Below are positions 5,136-12,649 of a stretch of 24,579 bases of DNA, one piece after another. Every line of letters begins with the position of its first letter. Position 1 is the first letter of the stretch. Under the pieces are notes generated by a model. The model was not told the origin of the DNA. It ran no database searches and saw nothing but the letters and a program-made list of their open reading frames with translations. The stretch lies in the NCBI GenBank assembly GCA_964507925.1, contig CAZDRB010000005.1:1-24579 (forward strand). Direction: 5' to 3'. Source of the stretch: CAZDRB01 sp964507925. GTDB lineage: Bacteria; Patescibacteriota; Microgenomatia; UBA1400; UBA12108. Both the position numbers and the translations under genes were made by a program.

Positions 5136-7297
5136 AAGTTTTAAAGAGGAATGAAAAGAAACAAGACCTGGCGTCTCGGAAAATTGCCGACAGTATATTT
5201 CTCGCAGCTCAGGATGTTGGAGGGACTGACTATGAGTTGTCACTTGTAATTGCAGATGAAATAGTTGCTCGCTTGGATAAGCAGTACGGGAGAATTAAGG
5301 TGGTGTCCTCGGCTGAGATAGGTGATATGGTTGAGCGGGTTCTTTTGGAAAAAGGTCACTACAAAACTGCCAAAGCTTATATTATTAATCGCGAAAAGAA
5401 GCGACAGGTAGAGGCGTCAAAAAGGGCGCTTGGAGTACATGATGACGTCGGACTTTCGTATAACGCTCTTGTAGTAGCCAAGGAAAAGTATCTACTCAAG
5501 GATGAGCGAGGCGAGCCACGTGAGACTGTTGCGGGTATGTTTTTGCGAACGGCGAGATTTTTGGCCAAAGCCGAGAAGAAGGATATCAAAAAGTGGGAAG
5601 GGGAATTTGCGAAGGTTATGCAAGAGCAGCGATTTGTCCCAGGAGGGAGAACTCTTGCGAACGCTGGAACTGAGAATAATCAGCTGGCAAACTGTTTTGT
5701 GATGCCGATGCCAGATAACATCGAGGGAATTTTTGAGAGTCTGAAGGAGAGTTCGATTCTCAAGAAATACGGAGGGGGAGTCGGCTTTAACTTTGGGCAT
5801 ATCCGGCCCAAAGGAGACATTGTCTCGACAACTTCTGGGGCAGCGGCCGGGCCAATTGCCCTCATGCAACTAGTTAATGATGCGAGTGATATTTATCTGC
5901 AAGCAGGTAAGCGAAGGAGTGGAAACATGGTGACCTTGCCTGTAACACATCCTGACATTGTTGAGTTTATTCACTGTAAAGAGTCTGGATACAACTTGCC
6001 CCACATTAACTATTCGATTGCGATTACGAATAAGTTTATGGAAGCCGTCAAGAAGAATCGTGACTGGGAACTCATTAATCCAAGGACAGGTCAAGTAGCA
6101 AGCAAGGTTTCTGCCAAGTGGCTAATGGAAGAGGCGGCAAGGATGGCCTGGAAAAATGGAGACCCTGGACTAATATTTATTGACGAGATCGAGGCGGCAA
6201 ACCCAACGCCTCACGTAGGCCCGCTTGAAACAGTTAATTTGTGCGGCGAACAGCCACTGTTGTCATACGAAGCCTGTAATTTGGGCTCGATTAATCTGGC
6301 TACACACGTAACGAAAGGCAAAAATTTGAAATACGAAATCGATTGGGAGCTCCTTGATCAAACTACCAGGATTGGGGTCAGGATGCTTGATAATGTGGTC
6401 ACAGTTTGTAAGTATCCACTCAAGCAGGTTGCAAAGACAGTTCATGATAACCGCAAAATAGGCCTCGGAGTTATGGGATTTGCGGACATGCTAGTCAAAC
6501 TCGGAGTCCCCTATAATAGTCCAGAAGCACTAAAAATAGCAGAGCAAGTTATGGCGCGTGTTCAAAAAGTTGGCCACGCGGAATCGGAGAGTCTGGGAAG
6601 GGAGAAAGGAAGCTTTCCTAATTTTAAGGGCTCTAGTTGGGATAAAAAAGGGTACAAACATTTTCGCAATGCAACCGTGACAACGATTGCCCCGACGGGG
6701 AGTATCTCGATGATGGCGGGGGCCTCGAGTGGAATTGAGCCGCATTTTGCGCTTGCATATTTTCGCAAAAGCATGGGTGAGTACAACTTGCCCGAAGTGA
6801 ACGAGGATCTGGTTCGTGCGATCAAGCACGTGAACGGACTCTATTCGAGCGAGCTTATGGACATGATCGCAAGAAGTGGTAGTGTGCAAAAGATTGCTTC
6901 TATCCCAAAAAATATCCGTCAAGTATTTGTTACAGCAATGGATATTGAGCCAAGTGTGCATGTCAAGATGCTTGCCGCATTTCAGAAATACACAGACAAT
7001 GCTGTCTCGAAAACTATCAACTTACCATCATCTGCTACTGTCGAGGACGTGTTTGACGTTTATATGCTTGCAAGCCATCTTAAATGTAAGGGGATTACGG
7101 TTTATCGTGATAAATCAAGAGAAGTGCAGGTGCTGAATGTCGGACAATCGGTGAATCAGAATGTCAGTAAGCCGGTAAATCAGAAAGCCAGAAGATTGGC
7201 AGATGATAATGATGACTCTTGTCCGGAATGTGGTAATAAGCTTGCGATCGAAGAGGGGTGCCGTAAGTGTTATGGTTGTGGATACAGCGTATGCTAG
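5132..7297 (+). CDS. nrdJ: adenosylcobalamin-dependent ribonucleotide reductase (class II)
   Basis: Reduces ribonucleotides to deoxyribonucleotides using a thiyl radical generated from adenosylcobalamin. 721 aa. An N-terminal ATP-cone (about residues 1-95) for allosteric control is followed by the ten-stranded barrel: FVPGGRTLANAGTENNQLANCF with redox Cys188, KKYGGGVGFNFGHIRPKG, the catalytic NLCGE with Asn369, Cys371 and Glu373, and the partner EACNLGSIN with Cys382. ATVTTIAPTGSISMMAGASSGIEP is the usual C-terminal barrel loop. The last 26 residues hold six Cys in CPEC, CRKC and C-x(n)-C patterns, as in class II enzymes with a zinc/redox tail. No small subunit gene is next to it, which fits class II. 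ATGA overlap with topA; its stop overlaps the thymidylate synthase gene. The cell must obtain B12, since no synthesis genes are seen here. Confidence 0.94.
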   Translation: MKVLKRNEKKQDLASRKIADSIFLAAQDVGGTDYELSLVIADEIVARLDKQYGRIKVVSSAEIGDMVERVLLEKGHYKTAKAYIINREKKRQVEASKRALGVHDDVGLSYNALVVAKEKYLLKDERGEPRETVAGMFLRTARFLAKAEKKDIKKWEGEFAKVMQEQRFVPGGRTLANAGTENNQLANCFVMPMPDNIEGIFESLKESSILKKYGGGVGFNFGHIRPKGDIVSTTSGAAAGPIALMQLVNDASDIYLQAGKRRSGNMVTLPVTHPDIVEFIHCKESGYNLPHINYSIAITNKFMEAVKKNRDWELINPRTGQVASKVSAKWLMEEAARMAWKNGDPGLIFIDEIEAANPTPHVGPLETVNLCGEQPLLSYEACNLGSINLATHVTKGKNLKYEIDWELLDQTTRIGVRMLDNVVTVCKYPLKQVAKTVHDNRKIGLGVMGFADMLVKLGVPYNSPEALKIAEQVMARVQKVGHAESESLGREKGSFPNFKGSSWDKKGYKHFRNATVTTIAPTGSISMMAGASSGIEPHFALAYFRKSMGEYNLPEVNEDLVRAIKHVNGLYSSELMDMIARSGSVQKIASIPKNIRQVFVTAMDIEPSVHVKMLAAFQKYTDNAVSKTINLPSSATVEDVFDVYMLASHLKCKGITVYRDKSREVQVLNVGQSVNQNVSKPVNQKARRLADDNDDSCPECGNKLAIEEGCRKCYGCGYSVC

Positions 7298-8838
7298 TTA
7301 AGCCGAGCGCCGATTGGCCCAAACTTTATCATGATATTCTCAAGGTTAAAGATCCGAGTAATCATGTAGGCATTTGCACCCTGTGGACTGAGCGAGGGAT
7401 CGTCGAAAAGATTGTTGATAAACTCCCCTATAACGTCATTGGCAATCTCTACAGCGCGCAGGGGATAAACGCGATGATGCGAAACGTGTTTGCAAACCCG
7501 AATATTCGGACAATCGTGATCTGGGGATCGGAGATGTCTTTGTCAGGACACTCGCTGCTTATGTTTATGAAAAACGGCATAGACGAAAAGAGAAAAATAA
7601 TTAAAGGTCGGGGAGAGATCGAGGTCGAGATTCCGGACGAGGCGATTAAAAAGTTTCGTGACTCTATCGAAGTTATTGACCTGAGAGGGAGGACAAAAGA
7701 CGAGCTGATTGCCAAAGTTGAGGAGCTGTCCAAGCTTAAGAAGGAACCTTTTGCCAAGAAGCCTCAGGAGTTCCCCAGGAGTGAGCCCAAGGTCGAGGTC
7801 TTGCCGTCTGAGCAGACAGGCTTTTATGTTCATGGAAAAACAGTTGCCCAAACGTGGATCAAGCTCCTAAACGAACTATACAAATATGGGCGGCCCAAGC
7901 ACACTCGCTACAGCAAAGATAATGAGCTAAAGGAAATCTTGAACTTAACGGCAGTAATCGAGAGCGAGGATCCAACAGATATTTATTTCCCAGAATATTT
8001 GCCCTTTGAGCGCGGTGAGCTCGAGGCATATTACGCTGAGATCATGACTGAGCGCGAGGTGCCGGGTGTTGCGTATAACTACGGTCGGCGGATGCGAAAG
8101 CATTTTGAGGTCGACCAAATTCAGATGATGAAGGAGCTACTCAAGAATCGTCCCGACTCAAAAAAGATGATTGCGATTACGACTGATCCAAAACTAGATT
8201 GGTCAAATGCTAAGAGCGGTGATACGCCTTGTTTAGTTATGATTTTGGGGTCGGTGCAGGACTCCAAGTTTTTTTTGACCGCACATTTTCGTTCTCAAGA
8301 TATGGTTCATGGTTGGCCAAGGAACACCTTTGCACTACGCAAACTGCAAAAGGATATTGCTGATTATGGCGGGTATCCGATGGGAGCGCTCACAATGATT
8401 ACTCACTCTGCGCATATGTATGGGGATGATTTTTTGCTGACCGAAAATCTACTTATGGAGTGGTACGAGAAAGAGCTCGGGTATACACCGGCTGTTCACT
8501 TTGATTTTGACAAGCGAGGGAACGTGATCGTGGACTTGACTGAGGAAGGACAAGTCCCAGAAGGTCTTTGGAAAACTGGTGTTCCCATGGCCATTATGCA
8601 CGAGCTAAAGGCACTACCCAAGGAGAACAAGAAACTTTTGAGAGCGACTCTCTACGAGCCAAATGGCGGGCCGGCGATCAAGGAGTTTGTAGGGCGAACG
8701 CCACACGAGGTGCTGTGGCAGATCTCCGACTGGGCCTACGTCAAGGATCCTGAGCACGCGATGTACGTTGGGATCGAGCTCCAGAAAGCTTATGAGTGTC
8801 TGATCAGCGGTCGACAATACCACCAAGATCCGGCTTAA
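7291..8838 (+). CDS. MtrA-like (DUF4346-type) domain fused to methanogen-type thymidylate synthase
   Basis: A 515-aa two-domain protein. Residues about 10-160 resemble the cytoplasmic domain of methanogen tetrahydromethanopterin S-methyltransferase subunit A: GICTLWTERGIVEKIV, then NPNIRTIVIWGSEMSLSGHS, MFMKNGIDEKRKIIKGRGEIE and FRDSIEVIDLRG. A His (His87) lies where MtrA has its GH motif, next to the corrinoid site. Residues about 185-515 are a divergent thymidylate synthase: DTPCLVMI with nucleophile Cys314, RSQDMVHGWPRNTF (phosphate-binding Arg-Ser and the dUMP Asn), and HSAHMYGDD. It should make dTMP from dUMP with methylene-folate. The start ATG 7291 overlaps the RNR stop by seven bases; an in-frame TTG at 7267 is less likely. 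Domain identity is strong for ThyA, fairly good for MtrA. Corrinoid binding is inference, although the gene directly follows a B12-dependent RNR. Confidence 0.85.
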   Translation: MLVKPSADWPKLYHDILKVKDPSNHVGICTLWTERGIVEKIVDKLPYNVIGNLYSAQGINAMMRNVFANPNIRTIVIWGSEMSLSGHSLLMFMKNGIDEKRKIIKGRGEIEVEIPDEAIKKFRDSIEVIDLRGRTKDELIAKVEELSKLKKEPFAKKPQEFPRSEPKVEVLPSEQTGFYVHGKTVAQTWIKLLNELYKYGRPKHTRYSKDNELKEILNLTAVIESEDPTDIYFPEYLPFERGELEAYYAEIMTEREVPGVAYNYGRRMRKHFEVDQIQMMKELLKNRPDSKKMIAITTDPKLDWSNAKSGDTPCLVMILGSVQDSKFFLTAHFRSQDMVHGWPRNTFALRKLQKDIADYGGYPMGALTMITHSAHMYGDDFLLTENLLMEWYEKELGYTPAVHFDFDKRGNVIVDLTEEGQVPEGLWKTGVPMAIMHELKALPKENKKLLRATLYEPNGGPAIKEFVGRTPHEVLWQISDWAYVKDPEHAMYVGIELQKAYECLISGRQYHQDPA

Positions 8839-8855
8839 TGATCTAGTATGACATA

Positions 8856-8876
8856 CTTAGGGGTTGATCCCCTAAG
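8856..8876 (+). repeat. REP hairpin repeat, copy 1
   Basis: A perfect inverted repeat: arms CTTAGGGG and CCCCTAAG around the loop TTGAT. It is identical and in the same orientation in all three copies. This copy supplies the stop codon (TAG on the - strand, 8872-8874) of the transposase gene. It lies 17 bases after the thymidylate synthase stop and has no T run, so it is not a standard terminator. Confidence 0.95.
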
Positions 8877-9537
8877 AGTCATGGTCGAGAGTAAGATCTT
8901 TTAGCGTAGATATTTCGGCGCTCGTTTGGTTATCTTCAACGAATTCTTGATACGGTGTGTGATTATTCTCTTTAGAGTAGTACTCGACAATTTCTTCGGG
9001 GCAGACCCAGCTTTGGTTAATTACTCCTAGAAAATTACGATAGCTTGAGTATGGGTATTCTATTAGCTTTGAAACGTCCCGATATTCCGGTAGATCTAGT
9101 GGGTTGCGATGAATATATTTGGAAAGATAAAGGTACTGCATCTCGTTGTTAATGTAGGCGGCTTTGTAGATTCCCTGGAATAAAGGTCCGACTCTTTTGT
9201 AGCGTTTATTGAAATACATCGAGTAGCGCGTGGATAAGGAGCGCATAAAATTATTGATTGCGTGACTATCAACTTGCTTTATGAATAAGTGAAAATGATT
9301 AGGCATCAAACAATAGGCTATTATTTTTATGTTTTTTGTATGATTCTTTAACTGTTGAGAGGGGAACGACTTAGGGGTTGATCCCCTAAGTGGTTGGGTG
9401 AGATAAAATTTGAGATATGACAGGAAGACTTTGTAGTCTTGCTCATCTTGAAAAATAATTCGTTTTTCGACGCCACGATTGTAAAGGTGATAGTAGCTGT
9501 TATCGACGTATGTCTTGATGCTGTTCTTGGCTGGCAT
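8872..9537 (-). CDS. REP-associated tyrosine transposase (RAYT, Y1/IS200-like)
   Basis: A 221-aa HUH single-strand transposase. Seen: YYHLYNRGVEKRIIF at the N-terminus, AYCLMPNHFHLFIKQ with the metal-binding HFH (residues 81-83), NNFMRSLSTRYSMYFNKRYKRVGPLFQG, and YLYLSKYIHRNP, whose Tyr141 is the likely nucleophile. It cuts and joins single-stranded DNA at REP hairpins, which flank it. Unusually, a REP copy (9370-9390) sits inside the gene and is read exactly as seven codons, LRGSTPK (residues 50-56), in a variable loop before the HUH motif. The last codon and stop come from REP copy 1. The ORF is intact, so it may be active. It points against its neighbours. Confidence 0.92.
   Translation of the reverse strand: MPAKNSIKTYVDNSYYHLYNRGVEKRIIFQDEQDYKVFLSYLKFYLTQPLRGSTPKSFPSQQLKNHTKNIKIIAYCLMPNHFHLFIKQVDSHAINNFMRSLSTRYSMYFNKRYKRVGPLFQGIYKAAYINNEMQYLYLSKYIHRNPLDLPEYRDVSKLIEYPYSSYRNFLGVINQSWVCPEEIVEYYSKENNHTPYQEFVEDNQTSAEISTLKDLTLDHDS
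9370..9390 (+). repeat. REP hairpin repeat, copy 2, inside the transposase gene
   Basis: Identical to the flanking copies (arms CTTAGGGG/CCCCTAAG, loop TTGAT). Being 21 bp and in phase, it adds exactly seven codons (LRGSTPK) to the transposase without breaking the frame. Confidence 0.95.
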
Positions 9538-9548
9538 AGTTTGATCTA

Positions 9549-9569
9549 CTTAGGGGTTGATCCCCTAAG
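9549..9569 (+). repeat. REP hairpin repeat, copy 3
   Basis: Identical to copies 1 and 2 and in the same orientation. It starts 11 bases upstream of the transposase start and ends 5 bases before the -10 box of the HAD gene, occupying that gene's -35 position. Confidence 0.95.
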
Positions 9570-9574
9570 TATGG

Positions 9575-9580
9575 TATATT
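9575..9580 (+). promoter_or_regulatory. -10 element (TATATT) of the HAD hydrolase gene
   Basis: TATATT ends 7 bases before ATG 9588, with no Shine-Dalgarno: predicted leaderless start. The -35 position falls inside REP copy 3 and shows no TTGACA-like sequence. Confidence 0.5.
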
Positions 9581-9587
9581 TGAAAAG

Positions 9588-10247
9588 ATGAAGAGTGTCA
9601 AGGTCTCGTGGGCAAAGAATATTAAGGCGATTGGATTTGATGTGGACGGGACGCTCTACAAGATGACTCCGAAGATTTATAACAAGCTGAGCTTGGAGGT
9701 TGCAAAGCGGGCGGCAGAGGAATTGGGACAAGACCCGCGCGAGTTCTCCCGAGAGCATTTGATGCAACGAGACAAGCATGGGGGCAATACTAAGGCAGTT
9801 GAGAGTTATGGATTAAATGGAGAAGAGATTTATCAGAAGGCTTTTGATGAGTTTGCAATTGAGGGACAGGTCGAGAGAGATAAGCGACTAGTTGAGATGA
9901 TTGAGAAGTTAAAGAAGAAATATAAACTTTTTATCATTTCCAACGGGACGGGGAGACAAGTGGAGCGAAAACTAAAAGTTTTGGGGATTAATCATCTAGA
10001 CTTTGAGCCGAGAATATATTGTTATGACGAGGACTGGTCAAAGCCAGATTCTGCACCATTTTTATCAGCAATTAACGCACTTGAGCTTGATCCCAGTGAG
10101 ATTGTTTATATCGGCGATAATGAAGATATCGACATCGTCGGAGCTAAGGCCGTTGGGTTGAAGACAGTCATGGCTGGTGGTGAGAGCCAAAAGGCAGATC
10201 TCGATGTGTCAGACATATATGGCCTTGAAGGTATTTTTGAGTTATAG
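9588..10247 (+). CDS. HAD-superfamily hydrolase (phosphatase)
   Basis: 219-aa haloacid-dehalogenase-type phosphatase. Motif I is GFDVDGTLY (nucleophile Asp and general acid Asp), motif II is FIISNGTG, motif III has a Lys in WSKPDSAPF, and motif IV is IVYIGDNEDIDIVGAKAVG. A four-helix cap lies between motifs I and II (about residues 20-105), typical of the subfamily that includes phosphoglycolate and 5'-nucleotide phosphatases. The substrate cannot be assigned; position directly before thymidylate kinase in a nucleotide block makes a nucleotide phosphatase plausible but this is inference. Its stop codon TAG is embedded in the -10 box of tmk. Confidence 0.85.
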   Translation: MKSVKVSWAKNIKAIGFDVDGTLYKMTPKIYNKLSLEVAKRAAEELGQDPREFSREHLMQRDKHGGNTKAVESYGLNGEEIYQKAFDEFAIEGQVERDKRLVEMIEKLKKKYKLFIISNGTGRQVERKLKVLGINHLDFEPRIYCYDEDWSKPDSAPFLSAINALELDPSEIVYIGDNEDIDIVGAKAVGLKTVMAGGESQKADLDVSDIYGLEGIFEL

Positions 10248-10248
10248 T
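10243..10248 (+). promoter_or_regulatory. -10 element (TATAGT) of tmk, overlapping the HAD stop codon
   Basis: TATAGT contains the HAD stop TAG (10245-10247) and ends 8 bases before ATG 10257. No Shine-Dalgarno. Predicted leaderless or near-leaderless tmk message. Confidence 0.45.
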
Positions 10249-10256
10249 GTAGTGGT

Positions 10257-10886
10257 ATGAACATAAAAGGCGTGTTTATTTCGTTTGAAGGAGGAGAGGG
10301 AGGAGGCAAGAGTACACAGATTGTGAGACTGAGGGAAAAGCTTGAGGCGATTGGAAAAAAGGTTGTGATCACACGGGAGCCGGGCGGGACTGTAATCTCA
10401 GAGCGGATTAGAGAAATAATTCTTGATAAAGAAAGTTTGGATATGGCCTATTCCACAGAAGTTTTATTGTTTCAGGCGGCAAGAGCTCAGGTATATCGTG
10501 AGCAGATTATTCCGGCTCTCGAAATGGGTAAGTGGGTGATAGCAGATAGAACTGGAGATTCTTCGATAGTTTATCAGGGAATAGTCAGAGATTTTGGTGT
10601 TGAGATTGTCAAAAATCTAAACAACTTGTCAACGAAGGGAATTGCCCCAAAGCTAACCTTACTTCTTGATTTACCGGTGGAGCTAGGACTCGCAAGAAGA
10701 GCGAGTACGGATGTAAATAATCGCCTAGACTTGGAAAGTAAGGATTTTCATGAAAAAGTAAGAGCGGGTTATCTACAGCTAGCAAAAGCTGAGCCGGAGA
10801 GATTTGTGATAATTGATGCTAGCAAATCGGTTGACGAAGTCGCGGAGGAAATTTGGCGGGTGGTTGAGCAAAGACTGGTAAATTAA
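10257..10886 (+). CDS. tmk: thymidylate kinase
   Basis: Phosphorylates dTMP to dTDP with ATP, the step after thymidylate synthase. 209 aa, normal length. P-loop FEGGEGGGKST (residues 9-19), ITREPGGT with the dTMP-binding Arg, VLLFQAARAQ, and the DR motif region VIADRTGDSSIVYQG. Here the usual DRY is DRT. LLLDLPVELGLARRAS is the usual core strand and start of the lid. The lid is short. The start ATG is fixed by MNIKGVFISFEGGEG. Ten bases after the HAD gene; the -10 box just upstream suggests separate transcription as well as readthrough. No terminator follows. Confidence 0.95.
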   Translation: MNIKGVFISFEGGEGGGKSTQIVRLREKLEAIGKKVVITREPGGTVISERIREIILDKESLDMAYSTEVLLFQAARAQVYREQIIPALEMGKWVIADRTGDSSIVYQGIVRDFGVEIVKNLNNLSTKGIAPKLTLLLDLPVELGLARRASTDVNNRLDLESKDFHEKVRAGYLQLAKAEPERFVIIDASKSVDEVAEEIWRVVEQRLVN

Positions 10887-10916
10887 TTTTGGTCTCTTTT
10901 GACATATTTATAGCTG

Positions 10917-10946
10917 TTGTATGGGTTTTGGATGTGTAGGTATTAT
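10917..10946 (+). promoter_or_regulatory. putative promoter of the MazG-like gene
   Basis: TTGTAT at 10917-10922, 18-base spacer, TATTAT at 10941-10946, ending 6 bases before ATG 10953. The only purine-rich stretch, GGAG, is two bases from the ATG and too close to act as a Shine-Dalgarno. Confidence 0.45.
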
Positions 10947-10952
10947 GGAGTA

Positions 10953-11552
10953 ATGAGCGTAAAACTGGGTGGTGTAGAAAAACTGAGTGAGCTTGGGAAT
11001 TACGAATATTTGACTCCGTCCTTTATGGCTCAGCTAGGGTTTTTGATCGCTAGACCATCAATGTTAAAGGAAGATCTCGAAAATCCTGTTGGCATAATTT
11101 ATGCAATGAATAATGAAGTGGTGGAGTCACTCAAACCAAGAAGAGAGGGAAATTTAGCTGAATTAGCGAGCGAGACCGCAGATATATTTGTCTTTTGGCT
11201 TTCGGCACAAATTGCGAGTTCTAGCTGGAATAAAGCTGAGACTGAAGCTCTCCAGTCAGGGTTACTTTTTGCGATCGAGCTTGCGGACTTTGGTGGGTTT
11301 GATTTGAATATAGCGACTGTCGACAAAATCTCAATAAACGAAAGGCATTATCCTAATCGCTTTTTTCAGGAGAATATGCCGTACCGAGCTGGTCGTGTTG
11401 TGGTAAAAGCTTTGAGAGAACTATACGGCACTGATTTTTTTAGGATTTTGGGTGAGGAAGGAGTGCGACAGGAGATGACAAAGCTTTTGGTTAATGGAAA
11501 TGAGAAACAAAAAGAAGCCGTGACGGCTTTAGCCCCATTTTTTGCTAAATAG
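10953..11552 (+). CDS. MazG-like all-alpha nucleotide pyrophosphohydrolase (putative)
   Basis: 199 aa. It shows the metal-binding pattern of the all-alpha NTP pyrophosphatases: EVVE, 15 residues, then ETAD (ExxE-x15-ExxD) in NNEVVESL...LASETADIFVFWLSAQIA. This is followed by a second helix and the typical ending FDLNIATVDKISINERHYPNRFF, comparable to the 'K..KNe.RyP' of MazG. Such enzymes hydrolyse (d)NTPs to NMP and PPi and clean the pool of aberrant or excess nucleotides. The N- and C-terminal parts are not recognised. ATG 10953 is chosen over 10917 because a -10 box ends 6 bases before it and the upstream residues look non-conserved. Family assignment rests on motif reading only. Confidence 0.6.
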   Translation: MSVKLGGVEKLSELGNYEYLTPSFMAQLGFLIARPSMLKEDLENPVGIIYAMNNEVVESLKPRREGNLAELASETADIFVFWLSAQIASSSWNKAETEALQSGLLFAIELADFGGFDLNIATVDKISINERHYPNRFFQENMPYRAGRVVVKALRELYGTDFFRILGEEGVRQEMTKLLVNGNEKQKEAVTALAPFFAK

Positions 11553-11604
11553 ATCCAGTTGACCGAGATCAGGCAAGTTGGTAATCTCTTGGGAGGAGAA
11601 AATT

Positions 11605-11937
11605 ATGGGCGAAGCAATGCAAAGCAACTATATTCGTGACTGGGAAGAGGAGAGATGGAGAAAATTTACAAATAATTTTCGGGGCGTAGAAATAAAACAG
11701 CGACGATTTAGTGGAATTGGGGGATTTGAGTTTGCCGCCCTGTGGGCACTTGCCGAGGGCATTCTCGAGGTCCAGGAGCTATTTAGAGTTTATGGTCACG
11801 GGGCCATTGATATGATAGGCGAATGGGGTTATTGCTTAGAGAATGATCTGGTGTCCGCAGATTTATTAGATCAGAAAATTGGGGATAGAGGTGTTTTTGA
11901 AGAGAAGCTGGCAGAACTAAGAGGGAGCACAAATTGA
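11605..11937 (+). CDS. conserved-looking small protein (110 aa), unknown function
   Basis: Start ATG 11605 has GGGAGGAG (11591-11598) at good spacing; the in-frame TTG at 11578 lacks this. The product is acidic and helical, with an aromatic-rich N-terminus (NYIRDWEEERWRKFTNNF) and a hydrophobic middle (GGFEFAALWALAEGILEVQELFRVYG). No signal peptide, no clear membrane helix, no recognised motif. Its stop overlaps the next gene's TTG start by TTGA, so it is translationally coupled to the deoxynucleoside kinase and probably works with it or with the MazG-like enzyme. Function unknown. Confidence 0.6.
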   Translation: MGEAMQSNYIRDWEEERWRKFTNNFRGVEIKQRRFSGIGGFEFAALWALAEGILEVQELFRVYGHGAIDMIGEWGYCLENDLVSADLLDQKIGDRGVFEEKLAELRGSTN

Positions 11938-12620
11938 ATTTTGGAGAACATGTATATCCCCGAAGACTCGAAGTTGCGATGGGACAGCCGCGAATTGAAG
12001 TTATGGCTGATTCGATGCGCGCAGGCAAGACAACGGCCGTGGACGTGATTGTGAAAGAGTTTAGAGAGAAGAGTATTTATATGATTCCAAGCTATGAGGA
12101 CTGGGAAAACAACCCACATCTCAAGAAAAGTTATGGTAAAGATCCTGGAGCGTCACTACTGGAGTCGCAAAAATGGTTCGCAGAGCGAAAATATGAGCAG
12201 TTGAGAGAGATACGACCGAGCGGCTTGGTTCAGGATGTCTCGCCAGAAATGGATTATTGTTATGCTCTGACCAACTATCAGTTAGAGCGTATGAGCAGGA
12301 AGCAATTTGAGGAGTATCGAGAGTTTTATCTTGCGCTAGATTGGGCGGGCGTTGCTTTGCCACATGTTTTGGTATATCTCGCCCTCAGTGACGAAGAGTT
12401 AATCAGGCGAGCGACAAGCTCTCTGCGCACATTTGAACAAGTAGATGAAAAATATTTGTTGACAATGAAACGGGTTAATCGAGAATGGCTTGACCTTGCT
12501 CCGGATAGGTATCGTGAAAGGACATTAATAATCCAGGAAGATCAGCGTAATTTTGCCACAGCCATTGAGGATCAAAATTGGTTGGTAAATCAGGTAGCAA
12601 AAAAACTTGGGGTTGTGTAG
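11934..12620 (+). CDS. deoxynucleoside kinase family protein
   Basis: 228 aa, family of dGK/dAK/dCK kinases that phosphorylate salvaged deoxynucleosides. Seen: P-loop region VMADSMRAGKTTA (residues 23-35), SLLESQKWFAERKYEQL, the segment VQDVSPEMDYCYALT matching the family's 'QDRS..ED' substrate loop, LPHVLVYLALSDEELIRRATSSLR, and DEKYLLTMKRVNREWL. Two residues are unusual: the first Gly of the GxxxxGKT loop is Asp26, and the Arg of QDRS is Val. Activity or specificity may therefore differ. TTG start at 11934 overlapping the previous stop, with GAGGGAG about seven bases upstream. A TAGAAT box overlaps its stop. Confidence 0.72.
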   Translation: MNFGEHVYPRRLEVAMGQPRIEVMADSMRAGKTTAVDVIVKEFREKSIYMIPSYEDWENNPHLKKSYGKDPGASLLESQKWFAERKYEQLREIRPSGLVQDVSPEMDYCYALTNYQLERMSRKQFEEYREFYLALDWAGVALPHVLVYLALSDEELIRRATSSLRTFEQVDEKYLLTMKRVNREWLDLAPDRYRERTLIIQEDQRNFATAIEDQNWLVNQVAKKLGVV

Positions 12621-12628
12621 AATATTCG

Positions 12629-12649
12629 AAAACGAAACGAGATCGTTTT
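12629..12649 (+). repeat. inverted repeat directly before the Maf-like gene
   Basis: AAAACGA (12629-12635) and TCGTTTT (12643-12649) are perfect arms around seven bases. A second nested form, AAACGA-GA-TCGTTT (12635-12648), is nearly palindromic. It abuts the ATG at 12650. A TAGAAT box at 12618-12623 would place it in the 5' end of the mRNA. It could be an operator or a start-codon hairpin; low certainty. Confidence 0.45.

Larger units (their letters stand above)
8856..9569 (-). mobile_element. REP/RAYT element (single-domain Y1 transposase between REP hairpins)
   Basis: A 714-bp unit bounded by identical 21-bp hairpins at 8856-8876 and 9549-9569. Between them lies one transposase gene on the - strand. 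It sits in the gap between two + strand operons. RAYT proteins are domesticated relatives of IS200/IS605 transposases that recognise REP hairpins. No target duplication is expected for this class and none is seen. Whether the whole unit moved as one, or the REPs were seeded by the resident RAYT, cannot be decided from one copy. Confidence 0.75.

Noticed and set aside
8856..8876. REP hairpin as terminator of the RNR-thymidylate synthase operon
   Set aside because: There is no T run on either side and identical hairpins occur inside and after the transposase gene, so it is a REP, although some effect on transcription cannot be excluded.
8856..9569. CRISPR array
   Set aside because: Only three repeats, spaced by hundreds of bases with a gene between, and each is a hairpin tied to a RAYT.
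9546..9779. 77-codon ORF on the - strand ending in LRGSTPK
   Set aside because: It is antisense to the HAD gene and gets its tail from reading through REP copy 3; no ribosome binding site.
10899..10904. Perfect TTGACA upstream of the MazG-like gene
   Set aside because: No -10 hexamer at 16-18 bases downstream; TTGTAT/TATTAT next to the start fits better.
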